Assembly (NCBI RefSeq): GCF_027595985.1
Contig: NC_073307.1
Coordinates: forward strand, 48,958,509 to 49,022,508
Origin: Sorex araneus
Lineage: Eukaryota > Chordata > Mammalia > Eulipotyphla > Soricidae
Direction of reading: 5' to 3'
Length of the DNA: 64,000 nucleotides
The notes below the pieces were generated by a model, which ran no database searches, had not been told where the DNA came from, and was given only the letters and a program-made list of their open reading frames with translations. This document shows, piece by piece, positions 1 to 11,278 of the stretch; within the stretch, counting starts at the first letter, position 1, and each line of letters begins with the position of its first letter. The translations under genes and the position numbers were made by a program.

Positions 1-771
1 GAGAATCCTTAAAACCCACTACAGAACACGATTATAGTCTGAGAAGAAAACATAGATTTAATACAATTCAAATCACTAATCTTTGCATACTCTGGCTCAT
101 AGCTTGCTAGCCCACACTTGCTGTCCAGCAATATATTAAAGACTTTGCCTTAATAGAAACTACAAATCAGAAAATTATGAAGTCAATTTACTTTCCAAAC
201 CCTGAATCATTATTGAGAGGATAAAGGAAAAAAATTAAGGATGAAGGAAAATCTTAAGCACACATATGGGTGCTTAAGAAGTGTTCAGGGTGAAGCACAC
301 TGATGTATTTAAAATGCATAAAATTGATGAATATTTTAGAGATGTGACTTACAAGTAAAACATTAATTGTATCTTCTAGAGTATGTGACCACCATGCAAT
401 TCCTTTAAATTGTCAGTAATTCTGAACTTTCAACATGAAACATTGAGGATAGAACAAAATAGATTCTGGTAGTGTTTGGCCAAGTACAGCCAGCAGGTGG
501 TGCCTCAGCGAAACCAAACAGATGCCAATAATCGGAACCAAACAGATGCCAAGACTTTGAAAGAAAAGGTTTAGACTAAGGTGGTCTTGAAGGTGTCAAA
601 TGTCACTTTTCTAGGGCCAGACTGCTTTCAAGAGGACAGTGTTATCAGAACCAGGATCCACAGAGTAAACTGCAAATGAAACATGTTGGAAATAGGGGTC
701 CTTCTAGACAAAATTTTCATACCCTTTAAAATGCATTCCTGGACTGGAGCTCAGAACTAAATACATTCTTC
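1..771. other. AT-rich intergenic sequence, nothing recognised
   Basis: No gene, RNA or recognisable repeat is seen. A short direct repeat (aaccaaacagatgcca) occurs twice near 512-553. The segment around 490-505 (ccagcaggtggtgcc) loosely resembles a CTCF core but has two departures from it. Confidence 0.5.
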
Positions 772-1461
772 AAAACACGATTTCACTGAGTCAGAAAGAA
801 AGGGACAGGGGCCGGAGCGATAGCAGAGCGGGTAGGGCGTTTGCCTTGCACGCGGCCGACCTGGGTTCGATCCCCGGCATCCCATATGGTCCCCCAAGCA
901 CTGCCAGGAGTAATTCCTGAGTGCAAAACCAGGAGTAACCCCTGAGCATATCTGGGTGGACCCAAAAAGCAAAAAAAAAGGGGGGGACAAACATAGAAAG
1001 ATTGCACTCATTTGTGGAACATAAAGTACCAGAATGGGAGACTGACTCCCAAGAATAGTAGAGATAAGCACCAGGAGGACTGCCCCACGGCTTGGAAGCC
1101 GGCCTCACATGTTGTGGGAAAAGGGGACCACCAAGTAAAGGGCGCTAGGAGGGCCCGCTCCGGATGGGAGAGGCGTGCTGAAAGTCAATTATAGACTGAA
1201 CATGATGGCCACTCAATACCTCTATTACAAACCAGAATGCCCAAAAGGAGAGAGAGAGCAAAAGGGAATGCCCTGCCACAGAGGCGGGCTAGGGTGGGGA
1301 AGAGATACTGGAATCATTGGTGGTGAAGAATGGGCACTAGTGAAGGGATGAGTATTCGATCATTGTATGACTGAAACGTAAGCATGAAAGTTTATAAGTT
1401 AGTAACTGTAATTCATGGTGATTCATTAACAAAAAATTATTAAAAATAAAACACTATTTCA
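772..1461 (+). mobile_element. 5'-truncated L1 3' end with TSD and a nested SINE
   Basis: The piece matches the 3' untranslated end of the L1 copies elsewhere in the window: 'gagtcagaaag..gggaca', 'gcactcatttgtgg', 'gggcactagtgaagggatg' and an A-rich tail. It is flanked by a 14-bp duplication with one mismatch, aaaacacgatttca (772-785) and aaaacactatttca (1448-1461). A SINE sits inside it at 808-983, so the L1 is older than that SINE. Confidence 0.85.
808..983 (+). mobile_element. Sor-type SINE inserted in L1
   Basis: Full head, B-box (gggttcgatcc) and tail (gacccaaaaagcaaaa). It interrupts the L1 3' end, and gggaca flanks it on both sides (802-807 and 984-989). Confidence 0.9.
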
Positions 1462-1619
1462 TGCCTCATCATTAGCGTAGGTCCCAAAGAATCCTTTGTA
1501 AACTTGAACACATCAATGATTTATTTAAGTTTTATTATGTGCTTAATTCAAACATCTTGAAAATTAAATGCCAGTTCCTCATTTATGTGTTGGCTTGCCT
1601 TTTGACACAAATGAATACC

Positions 1620-2035
1620 ATCTTGTTATTTTATTTTTTAATGAATCATAATGAGGTACAGTTACAGATTTGCAAACTTTTTGCTTACGTTTCAGTCATA
1701 CAATGTTTGAATATCCATCCCTCCACCAGTGCCCATTCTCCACCACCAACATTCCCAGTATCTCTCCCACCACCTCCACCCCACCCCGCCTCTGTAGCAT
1801 GGCATTCCCTTTTGCTCTCTCTCACTCCTTTTGGGTTTTGTGGTTTTCAATAGAGTATTGAGTGGTCATCATTCGGTCTATAGTCTACTTGCAGCACACA
1901 TCTCCCATCCCGAGCGGGCCCCCCAAGCACTCTTTACTTGGTGTTCCCTTCTCTATCTGAGCTGCCTTTTCCCCCAGTATGTGAGGCCGACTTCCAAGCC
2001 ATGGAGCAATCCTCCTGGTATTCTTCTCTACTATA
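1620..2035 (-). mobile_element. L1 3' end, antisense
   Basis: Read on the minus strand this is the same L1 3' untranslated segment as at 772-1461, ending with the A-rich tail (T-rich at about 1630 on the plus strand). No TSD was identified. Confidence 0.8.
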
Positions 2036-2224
2036 AATTCCACTTTAAAAGTCATCAAATATGAAGCACCTACAAATGCCACCTCATTAAATGTGAGCCC
2101 TGCTGAATTTCAAGTCACATAAGTGTATCTATCTTTTCATAAGTCTAACAATCAGATGTAACAAATAGAGTTCAGGAAAAGAATGAAGAAATCTAATTAA
2201 TACTAATTGATCCAAAATTTCAAT

Positions 2225-2330
2225 AGGAAAAACCAATACTCCCTAATGGGTTTCCAAACCTTGGCATTAAGGACATTCTGTGTCAATCACTTGGGTTGGG
2301 GGTATCCTCAGCAGTCACAACCGCACTCTA
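2225..2330. repeat. Possible ancient DNA-transposon remnant
   Basis: The stretch beginning 'gggtttccaaaccttggcat' loosely follows a MER-type non-autonomous hAT consensus that I recall only in outline. Uncertain; an alignment to a mammalian repeat library is needed. Confidence 0.25.
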
Positions 2331-2514
2331 TTCACTACATACCAGCTGTACCCCCTTTTCTGCCCACAGTTCTGAAAATCAAAATGTCTCCCTAAGTTTC
2401 CAAAGCTCCCTGCCTCTGGTTAGAACCACCACCTACAGCCTAGACAGATCACCACTGAATGTGCAGCCAGGGGCCTAGATACAAACATGCCTGCACCCGT
2501 TTCTGGTGGTTGAA

Positions 2515-2640
2515 GACATGTGACCAAGGCAGGCCTCTCTCTAAACCTCAACATCCAGGTGTGTAAAAAGGAGGGAATGATATGAACTCCCAGGGTTGTT
2601 TCCAAAATGGACACGGTTATCCACATAGTGAGTGAATGTA
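2515..2640 (+). repeat. Likely MIR fragment
   Basis: The order 'ctctctaaacctcaacatcc', 'tgtaaaaagg..gggaatgat', 'cccagggttgttt' follows the ancient mammalian MIR core and tail pattern. It is strongly diverged, as expected for its age. Confidence 0.5.
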
Positions 2641-2687
2641 CCCCCAAGGATCAGCGTGCAATAAATACTGCTTTGATTGCAAGCCTA

Positions 2688-2940
2688 TCATAGCACTGTA
2701 GCACTGTCAGCCCGTTGTTCATCAATTTGCTCGAGCGGGCACCAGTAATGTCTCCATTGTGAGACTTGTTGTTACTGTTTTTGACATATCGAATATGCCA
2801 CGGGTAGCTTGGCAGGCTCTGCCACACGGGCGGGATACTCTCGGTAGCTTGCCGGGCTCTCTGAGAGGGATGGAGGAATCAAATCCAGGTCGGCCGAGTG
2901 CAAGGAAAATGCCCGACCTGCTGAGCTATTGCTCCAGTCT
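2688..2940 (-). mobile_element. Long-form shrew SINE (SINE2)
   Basis: The minus strand starts with a tRNA-like head (gactggagcaatagc). It differs from the common SINE in its body: 'cgagagtatcccgcccg', 'gcctgccaagctacccgtgg' and 'tggtgcccgctcgagcaaat'. At least six further copies share this body. Confidence 0.85.
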
Positions 2941-3440
2941 TCATATTTTATAGTATATAAATAATTGGACACTTCATTGGTTCCTTAGACCAAAACAAGA
3001 AGTTGGAGTGGCAAGCAGCAGTCGCAGCACTTCAGGTCTGTGGTTGACATGACAAACACAGGGTGAGTGTGAGGGCATCTCATCACTGGAGACCAGTATT
3101 CTTTTACCTCCCAGTCCAGCTGCTAACTTCACAGACATAGCATTATTAATTCATGCCTTCTTGTGAGATGAAAGTCATGCACAATTGTTGACTAGGGTCC
3201 TTAGTCAACCCATCTCTGAGAAAAGACAGGCAACCATCTAACAGGTTACAGCTTCCGTTAAGGCCCAGATCTCTCTGATGAGGACACCAGCCCAAATGGC
3301 ATGGTTCAAAACTGTGAGTGAACTAGTACTTCTCCAGAGACTCCTTAAAACAACCTCAAAATCTTGGCTGTTAAACCTCAAATTCATCAAAACATATTCA
3401 ACAGAGTCTGAAAACATTTATTATTATATTTTTAAATCAT
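2941..3440. other. Intergenic, nothing recognised
   Basis: Unique-looking sequence without a convincing reading frame or known repeat. Confidence 0.5.
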
Positions 3441-3542
3441 ACCAGTGGTGCTCAGGGCTCACTCCTGGCAGAGTTCAGGAGGCCATATCTATGTTGGCTG
3501 CAGGCAAGGCAAACGCACTGTACTATCAGTCTGACCCTGAGG
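3441..3542 (-). mobile_element. Old SINE fragment, antisense
   Basis: Shows the antisense body 'ggtgctcagggctcactcctggc' and a degraded head. Diverged and truncated. Confidence 0.6.
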
Positions 3543-4237
3543 TATTAGATTTTATGTAGCAAGTTCCACTTCTACCTCACATCACCCTACAGTCCCCTTC
3601 TTAGTGAATTTTCACTTTTATATATACTGCTCTGAACACATTCATAAAATGACTTAATTTTTTAATTATGTAGGAAAGAAACAAAATATAGAAACTTTCA
3701 TTTTGTATCCTGCAAACAGTGTTCAATAAAAACTTCCCAGAATTTAAAGTGCAATTTTCTAATCTCAGAAGAGATACCGAAGCCAATGAAATTCTCAGAT
3801 AGACACATCTCTGGCCTGAGAACTCTGGGGGTCTTCTCAGGATGGAGGTGGGCCAAGCTCCTGCTCTGCCTAAGCCCCAGCAGCCCCTCCCCCACCCCAC
3901 ATCCTGCATATATGAAAGACCGAGCCTCACTGCTTCAGTCCAATCTTTGAAGCAATTCCAAGTTGCTGAATCATTCCAGTTCTACAGTCGCTGGAGCACA
4001 TAGTCACAAATGCACAAACCTCCAAATTTCACAATACTGACAGTCATGTAGGAGTATAGGAAATTAGATTGAAAAGTTTCATAGAAACCCACTAAAATCA
4101 ATAAGCAAAACCAGTAACATGGAAGGTTCAACTAGCAACAAACAGCTCAGCAAATCCTCAGACAATGACTTACATAACACCATTGTGAGATCTATCTAAC
4201 AATTTTTGAAAAATTTTCTCTTACTGAATTTTTTAGT
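3543..4237. other. Intergenic, nothing recognised
   Basis: AT-rich, with only short open frames. No known repeat is recognised. Confidence 0.5.
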
Positions 4238-5281
4238 GATAATTCCATTTGCTTACACAATTCTACTAGTGTCTTATATGTCCTGGATATTAATCCCTTA
4301 TCAGATGAGTATTGGGTAAATATTCTTTCCCATTCTGTGGACTCTTTCTGTATTTTGGTCACTGTTTCTTTTGAAGTGCAGAAGCTTCTTAGTTTGATGT
4401 AGTCCCATTTGTTTATGTTTGCTTCCACTTGCATGGTCAGTGCTGTTTCATCCTTAAGATGCTTTTAGCTTCAATGTCATGGAGAGTTCTGCCTACATTT
4501 ACTTCTATGAACCTTATAGGTTCATGTCTGATATTGAGGTTTTTAATCCACTTTGACCTGACTTTTGTGCCAGGCATTAGACAGAGGTCAGAGTTCATTT
4601 TTCTGCAGGTAGCTATCCAGTTTTCTCAGCACCACTTGTTGAAGAGGCTTTCCTTGTTCCACTTTGCATTTCTTGCTCCTTTGTCAAAGATTAAGTGGCC
4701 ATATATTTGAGGGTCTGTGATAGGATATTCAACTCTGTTCCATTGGTCTGCAGGTCTGTTTTTATCCCCATACCATGCTGTTTTGATTACTACTGCTTTG
4801 TAGTAGGGTTCGAAGTTGGGGAAGTTGACGCCACCCATCTTATTTTTTCCAAGGATTGCTTTGGCTATTCATAGGGGTTTATTGTTCCATATAAATTTCA
4901 GGAGTGTTTTGTCTATTTCTTTGAAAAATGTTATGGGTATCCTGATAGGGACCGCATTAAATTTGTATAGTGCTTTGGGCAGTATTGCCATTTTGATAAT
5001 GTTAATTCTCCCTATCCGTGAGCAGGGGCTGTGTCTCCATTTCCTAGTGTCTTCTTTTATTTCTTGAAGTAGTGCTTTGTAATTTTCCTTGTATAGGTCC
5101 TTCACCTCTTTGGTTAAGCTGATTCCATGGTACTTGATTTTCTGGGGTATTATTGTGAACGGGATTGTTTTTTTAATCTCTCTTTCTTCTCTTTCATTAT
5201 TTGTATGTAAGAAAACCATTGACTTTGGGGTGTTGGTTCAATAAAATTTAAATAAATAAATAAAAGATAATTCCATTTGCT
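4238..5281 (-). mobile_element. L1 with 5' inversion (twin priming), TSD 16 bp
   Basis: The 16-bp direct repeat gataattccatttgct is perfect at 4238-4253 and 5266-5281. Between the copies, 4254 to about 5220 is L1 ORF2 on the minus strand. It runs from the end of the reverse-transcriptase region (about 5219) to the C-terminal region that contains '[18 protein letters not shown]', and it has no 3' UTR. The last 40-odd bases (about 5225-5265) are instead a plus-strand L1-like terminus, 'ggttcaataaaattt', followed by an A-rich tail. A 5' part inverted against a plus-oriented poly(A) end, within one TSD, is the standard product of twin-primed L1 integration. Frames are broken, so this is not an active element. 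Confidence 0.85.
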
Positions 5282-5289
5282 ATTTTGCT

Positions 5290-5500
5290 GTAACAAGCAA
5301 TATAAAATAAATTACTTTGTGCCCAATTATGGGGAAGGCTTGAGGGGTGGGTGGGAAACTGGGGATATTGATGGAAGGAAGGTCACACTGGTAGTGGGAT
5401 TGGTGTAGGAACACTGGATGTCTTAAACAACTGTACTGTGAACTGTTCCACAAACCAATGTTTAAATAAAGTTTTAATTTTTTTAAAGAATGCAATTGTT
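5290..5500 (+). repeat. Unclassified retroposon 3' end
   Basis: The piece 'ggtagtgggattggtgtagg', 'cactggatgtcttaaacaac', 'aataaagtttta' plus an A-rich tail recurs in diverged form at 49,470-49,566. It looks like the 3' end of an older LINE or SINE family. Confidence 0.5.
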
Positions 5501-5533
5501 TTAAAAAGAATAAAGTTTAAAAAAATTAAAAGA

Positions 5534-7110
5534 CGGTAACTGAGAATGACAGCGTCTTAGCGCTGCCCCTGCCCCTGGAGAGCCCCAGTTGACAGGCTGC
5601 CTGGGTCTTCTCCAGCCCGGCTGATTAACAGAGCCCTGGAGGGACCTGGACAGAACACTACCGTTACTGTCCCCTACTTAAATACTGCACCTGAGACTTC
5701 TGCTCTTTCAACCTCGCTGGAGACCCCTATCTTCCCATGGAAGGCCATAGTCCTGGGGTATTCCTCACACCCTCAAGAGCTGAATCGATTACTCAGAGCA
5801 CTGTCACAGGGGTGAGCTACAGAGATTCACCTGAGAGCACAGCAGACACAGTGGAGTAGGGCACAGGAGCCCCCCCAATCCCAGCCCAAGGAGTGAAGAT
5901 AATCAACTGTCCAGAAGGCACTTTCAACACCGACCAGCTCCAGGACCACCATCAGATAGAGACTTTGTGGACACCAACATACAGACAGTTAGCCATCTTC
6001 TGTGACTCCAGACCCACAGGTATTCGGATTTTACTTTGGGGGCTCCCAGGAACTCATGGGAAGGGGGCGTTACCGGCACACCCTTGCCCCAGATAAACCC
6101 GGAGCTGCTGAGCGCGAATCGGACCCTCTGCGCCTAAAGACTTTGATTCCAAAGATGTAACACATTCGGGCATCCAGCGCAGCATCCGAGAGCAATGCAC
6201 TGGGACACCAAACTGGGCTACAACTCGGTGCTGCTGGGGGTGGATTTTTTTTTTCCTCCCCACCCTGTCTTCCTGCACGGAAAGCGGCGGGCTGGCGGCA
6301 CCCATGTGGCAGGCGCCATCTTCTGTGACTCCAGACCCACAGGTATTCGGATTTTACTTTGGGGGCTCCCAGGAACTCATGGGAAGGGGGCGTAACCGGC
6401 ACGCCCTTGCCCCAGATAAACCCGGAGCCGCTGAGCGCGAATCGGACCCTCTGCGCCTAAAGACTTTGAATTCAGAGACTTCTTACAGCAATGCACTGGG
6501 ACTGTGAGCTGGGCTATGTATTTTCTGGCAGAATTTTCCCTGGACTTTATACAGAAATCCAAAACTGACTTAACATTTATAATTGTCAGCAATGTGAAAC
6601 AGTTCCATTTGAACAGGTCTGACTTGGGGGGGAAACTCCAAATAATAACAGTAAGTTTTTGTTGAAACATTGAAGGTTTTTAATGTAGCAGCCACCTCTG
6701 GACTGTGAACTAAGCAAAAGCCCCACGCTGGCCGACGCGGCGTGGCGTACACCATACTATGAGGCGCAGGAAGGGGGATGAGGGGGAAAAAGAAAAAAAA
6801 AAAGGTAAAAGGAAAAAGAAAAAAAGAGAGAGAGAGAGAGTTATGTCAACTATAGTGAGTTTTGTGTTGAATTATGGAATGTAATCAAGGTAAAGAAAAA
6901 ATGAAGTGAAATTCATTAGTTATACAGTAGGGGGTAGGGGGTGGGGGCGGGGGGTATACTGAGGTTTCTGGTGGTGGAATATGGGCACTGGTGAAGGGAT
7001 GGGTGTTTCAATATTGTATAACTGACATATAAACCTGAGAACTTTGTAACTTTCCACATGGTGATTTAATAAAAATTTTTTTAAAAATAAAATAAAATAA
7101 AAGCATTAGA
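5534..7110 (+). mobile_element. Internally deleted L1-like non-autonomous element
   Basis: The left part (5534-6540) is GC-richer and carries a near-identical direct duplication of about 155 bp (5995-6159 and 6318-6478), reminiscent of the tandem promoter monomers found in some L1 5' UTRs. The right part (about 6860-7085) is an L1-type 3' terminus: 'ggtggtggaatatgggcac', 'tgaagggatgggtgtt', 'ggtgatttaataaaaat' and an A-rich tail. No ORF1 or ORF2 lies between. The terminus from about 6860 recurs antisense at 18,160-18,420. A linked pair of 5'-UTR-like and 3'-UTR pieces without coding sequence suggests an internally deleted, parasitic L1 derivative. No TSD was found. Confidence 0.55.
5995..6478 (+). 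repeat. Direct duplication, two units offset by 323 bp
   Basis: 5995-6159 and 6318-6478 are nearly identical: both contain 'ccatcttctgtgactccaga', 'ggtattcggattttactttg' and 'gagcgcgaatcggaccctct'. 'agcaatgcactgggac' follows each copy (about 6191 and 6488). The unit is therefore about 323 bp, present about 1.5 times. Confidence 0.9.
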
Positions 7111-7185
7111 AGACATTGTTACGTACAAGAATGTAATGGTGCCTGCTTTTATAAGATGACATTTGACATTTCTACATATTTGGCT

Positions 7186-7318
7186 GATGGGAGAGCCTGG
7201 CAAGCTCCCCGTGGCATATTCATATGCCAAATACAGTAACAATGATGGGTCTCATTCTCCTAACCCTGAAGAGCCTCTAACGCAGCACCATTGGGATGGA
7301 TGAGTAAAGAGAGGCTGC
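7186..7318 (+). mobile_element. SINE2 left half, split by an L1
   Basis: 'gagagcctggcaagctcccc' and 'atgccaaatacagtaacaat' are the SINE2 body. The element resumes at 8212 after an L1 insertion. Confidence 0.75.
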
Positions 7319-8211
7319 TAAAATCTTAGGGCTAGGTCCTTCTGGAAAACAATTTGGACGACTCTCAAAAAATTAGATATTGAATTCCCATTTGACCCAG
7401 CAATACCACTGCTGGGAATATATCCCAGAGAGGCAAAAAAGTACAATCGAAACAACATCTGCACATGTATGTTCATCGCAGCACTGTTTACAATAGCCAG
7501 AATCTGGAAAAAACCCGAATGCCCCAGAACGGATGACTGGTTGAGGAAACTTTGGTACATCTATACAATGAAATACTATGCAGCTGTTAGAAAAAAGGAG
7601 GTCAAGAATTTTGTAGTCAAGTGGATGGGCATGAAAAGTTTCATGCTGAGTGAAATGAGTCAGAAAGAGAGAGACAGACATAGAAAGATTGCACTCATCT
7701 ATGGTATATAGAATAACAGAGTGGGAGACTAACACCCAAGAACTGTAGAAATAAGTACCAGGAGGTTGACTCCATGGCTTCGAGGCTGGCCTCACGTTCC
7801 GGGGAAAGGTCAACTCAGAGAAGCGATCACCAACTACATTGTAGTCGAAGGCCATGTGGGGGAAGGGAGTTGCGGGCTGAATGAGGGCTAGAGACTGAGC
7901 ACAGCGGCCACTCAACACCTTTATTGCAAACCACAACAGCTAATTAGAGAGAGAAAACAGAAGGGAATGCCTTGCCACAGTGGCAGGGTGGGGTGGGGGG
8001 GAGATGGGATTGGGGAGGGTGGGAGGGACACTGGGTTTACGGGTGATGGAGAATGGGCACTGGTGAAGGGATGGGTTCCCAAACTTTGTATGAGGGAAGT
8101 ATAAGCACAAAAGTGTATAAATCTGTAACTGTACCCTCACGGTGATTCTCTAATTAAAAATAAATAAATTAAAAAAAATAAATAAAAAAATAATAAAATC
8201 TTAGGGCTAGG
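7319..8211 (+). mobile_element. 5'-truncated L1 with perfect 18-bp TSD
   Basis: taaaatcttagggctagg is present at 7319-7336 and 8194-8211. The L1 body, 7337-8193, starts in the ORF2 C-terminus ('ENNLDDSQKIRY' type region, then 'CTCMFIAALFTIARIWKKPE' near 7460-7530). It runs through the 3' UTR to an A-rich tail and is 857 bp long. The insertion split a SINE2 copy. The perfect TSD suggests it is fairly young. Confidence 0.92.
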
Positions 8212-8285
8212 ACAAATGGAGATGTTACTGGGCCCACTCAAGCAAATCAATGATCAATGGCATGACAGTGATACAGCGATACATA
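8212..8285 (+). mobile_element. SINE2 right half
   Basis: 'aatggagatgttactgggcc' and 'aagcaaatcaatgatcaatg' continue the SINE2 interrupted at 7318. Confidence 0.75.
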
Positions 8286-8792
8286 TTTGACTGACAAAAA
8301 AGCACAGGGTGTATATAATTTGCAACTATTAAATCAACAATTATGACACATCAACTCTATGGGACATAATAAAATAGCAGTAAAATTTATCTTACTGTAA
8401 ACTTATTGCCTGGTTGCGATAAAATCCTAAGTTTTTTTTTTCATTTCCAGCTCAGTTAACATACAGGATAATCAAGTAGATGCAAATAACACAGAAATAT
8501 TAATATCTTTCTTTGGACAAATTCTGATCTCACAGTTAATGGTCAACTGCTCTTCAGAACCAAAAGTGTGCAGGAGCTACAATTTAAAAACAATCAGTGC
8601 ATAAACCAGAGCAGGAATACACACACATACACACACACACAAACACAAACACATAGCATTAACACAAGTTCTTCAAAGGTGAGTAAAATAAGAATGGTTT
8701 GCAAATATAAGTACTCTAGAGACCTACAAACCTGGAAGCATTCTTGATCTTGTCCTCTAATTACCAATTGTAAATGCTAGGCTGCAAAGGAA
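8286..8792. other. AT-rich unique sequence with short CA repeat
   Basis: No gene is seen. A degenerate (CA)n tract lies at about 8619-8652. Confidence 0.5.
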
Positions 8793-9258
8793 TAATTATT
8801 TCTTTTTTTTTATTTTTTATTAGTAAATCACCGTGAGGTACAGTTACAGACTAACAAATTTTCGTGCTTGCATTTCAGTCATACAATGACCGAGTACCCA
8901 TCCCTCCACCAGTGCCCAGTTCCCACCACCAATGGTCCCAGCATCCCTTCCACCACTTCCACCCCGTCCCCTCCACCCCACCCCACCTCTGTGGCAGGGC
9001 ATTTCATTTTGCTCTCTCTCTCCTTTTAGGTGTTATGGTTGCAATAGAGGAATTAAGTGGCCATCATGTTAGGTCTATAGCCTACTTTCAGCTCCCGTCT
9101 CCCCTCCCTAGTGGGAGCTCCTAGCACCCTTTAATTGGTGGTCCCTTTTCTATCTGAACTGCCTTTTCCCCCCAGCATGCAAGGCCCCTTCTAAGCTGTG
9201 GAGTAATCCTCCTGGTACTTATCTCTACTATTATTAATTATTAGTCTAATTATTTCTT
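8793..9258 (-). mobile_element. L1 3' end, antisense, 12-bp TSD
   Basis: taattatttctt occurs at 8793-8804 and 9247-9258. In between is an antisense L1 3' UTR with the T-rich (poly(A)) end on the left. Confidence 0.8.
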
Positions 9259-9337
9259 AAAGTCAGTTTCTAATAACATATTTTTACATGGAGTTTCCTC
9301 CATAAACATTTCTACACATATAACATGTAAAGCCAGT

Positions 9338-10735
9338 TAAACTAAGAAGCTTCTGCACTTCAAAAGAAACAGTGACCAAAATACAGAAAGAGCCCACAGA
9401 ATGGGAAAGAATAATTACCCAATACCCATCTGATAAGAGATTAGTATACAGGATATACAAGACACTAGTAGAATTGTACAAGAACCTCATCAAAAAATGG
9501 GGAGAAAAAATGAACAGACGTTTCCTCAAAAAAAGAAATACAAATGGCCAAAAGGCATATGAAAAAATGCTCCACATCGCTAGTCATGAGGGAGATGCAA
9601 ATCAAAACAGCAATGAGATATCATCTCACACCACAGAAACTGGCACACATTCAAAAGAACAAAAGCAACCAGTGCTGGCGTGCATGTGGGGAGAAAGGTA
9701 TGCTCTTTCATTGTCGGTGGGAATGTCAACTGGTCCAGCCTTTCTAGAAAACAATATGGACAGTCCTTCAAAAACTAGAAATTGAGGGGCTGGAGGGATA
9801 GCACAGCAGGTAGGGCGTTTGCCGTGCATGCGGCCAACCCAGGTTCGAATCCCAGCATCCCATATAATCCCCTGAGCACCTCCAGGAGTAATTTCTGAGT
9901 GCAGAGCCAGGAGTAACCCCTGTGCATTGCCAGATGTGACCCAAAAAGCAAAAAACAAAAACTAGAAATTGAGCTTCCATATGACCCCGCAATACCACTT
10001 TGGGGAATATATCCCGAGGATATATTCAACAAAGCACAGTAGAAATGACATCTGTACCTATATGTTCATTGCAGCACTGCTCACAATAGCCAAAATCTGG
10101 AAACAACCCAAGTGCCCTAGAACAGATGATTGGTTAAAGAAACTTTGGTACTTCTACACAATGGAATACTATGAAGCTGTTAGGAGAGATGAAGTCATGA
10201 AATTTGCTTACAAATGGATAGACATGAGAGTATTATGCTAAGTGAAGTGAGTCAGAAAGAGAGGGACAGACATAGAACGACTGCACTCATTTGTGAAATA
10301 TAGAATATCATATGAGGCTGACACCCAAGGACAGTAGATACAAGGGCCAGGAGGATTGCCCCATAGCTGGAAGCCTGCTTCATGAGCGGAGGGCAGAAGG
10401 CAGATGGAATAGAGAAGGGATCACTAAGAAAAAGAAGGCTTGAGGAATCAGTCGGTATGGGAGATGCATGCCGAAAGTAGATAATGGACCAAACATGATG
10501 ACCTCTCAGTGTCTGTGTTGCCAGCCACAATGCCCAAAAGTAGAGTATTCGGAATATTGTCTGCCATGGAGGCAGGGGGAGGGTGGGAAAGGGGGAGTAT
10601 ACTGGGGATATTGGTGGTGGGGAATATGCACTGGTGGAGAGATGGGTGTTTGATCATTGTGTAATTGTAACTCAAATATGAAAGCTTGTAACTATCTCGC
10701 AGTGAGTCAATAAAATATTTTTAAAGTTTTTTTAA
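9338..10735 (+). mobile_element. 5'-truncated L1 (ORF2 C-terminus and 3' UTR) with nested SINE
   Basis: Translation from about 9345 gives recognisable ORF2 C-terminal text ('EWERIITQYPSDKRLVYRIYKTLVELY'). A SINE interrupts it at 9786-9955. After the SINE, ORF2 resumes ('MFIAALLTIAKIWKQPKCPR') and runs into a 3' UTR of a second subfamily ('gcactggtggagagatgg', 'ctatctcgcagtgagtcaat'). The frames are broken by stops. Confidence 0.88.
9786..9955 (+). mobile_element. Sor-type SINE inserted in L1, TSD about 17 bp
   Basis: caaaaactagaaattga is repeated on both sides (9769-9785 and 9956-9972). The SINE has an intact head, B-box and tail. Confidence 0.93.
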
Positions 10736-11082
10736 ATGAAATAGATAAAATCTTTAGTAAAAGTGTGATGGGGGCTAGGAGTGATAAGTTCAAAGGTTAG
10801 TGTGTGAGTTTGACACTCTCCATAGGAGAATATATGGTTAAGGCACCCTGACCCCTATACTATCTCTCTGAGCAGAATATATAGTCTCTATCAGAACTTT
10901 TGTACTATTTGGTTTAATATTCTTCACATTCACTAACTAAATAATGTAAACAGAATACATTATTTCTTTCTTCTCTATAATATAAAAGGAATGCAAATAC
11001 TCTTAAGTGACAAATTTTGGTAGTTAGCATAAAATTTAGGAAACTTTAAAAATTCACAACTATTTTTAATTGCCTTTTTATC
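10736..11082. other. AT-rich intergenic, possible old SINE trace
   Basis: About 10,772-10,880 ('gggggctaggagtgataa', 'atactatctctctgagc') may be a very old SINE head. Otherwise nothing is recognised. Confidence 0.35.
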
Positions 11083-11247
11083 ATTTGAGGGGGAGGGGCG
11101 CCAACCGTGATCTGGGCTTCCTCCTGGTTCTATTCTTAAGAGATCACTTCAGGCAGCTCTAGGGACCATATTGGATGCCGGGGATCAAACCCAGATGGAC
11201 TGAATGCCAGGCAAGCGCCCTACCCACTGTATTATCACTCTAGTTCT
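11083..11247 (-). mobile_element. Old SINE, antisense
   Basis: Antisense body and head ('gatgccggggatcaaaccca', 'gcaagcgccctacccactgt', 'tatcactctag'). Confidence 0.75.
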
Positions 11248-11278
11248 CTGTTGTTTTTTTAAAGAGAGGTGAAAAAAA

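Noticed and set aside
808..983. tRNA genes at SINE heads
   Set aside because: The A- and B-box-like words are there in every SINE, but a cloverleaf with acceptor and anticodon stems is not preserved, and the copies are interspersed with TSDs.
9372..9785. 137-aa frame with protein-like text
   Set aside because: Real protein ancestry, but it is the C-terminus of a truncated, dead L1 ORF2, so it is annotated as a mobile element.
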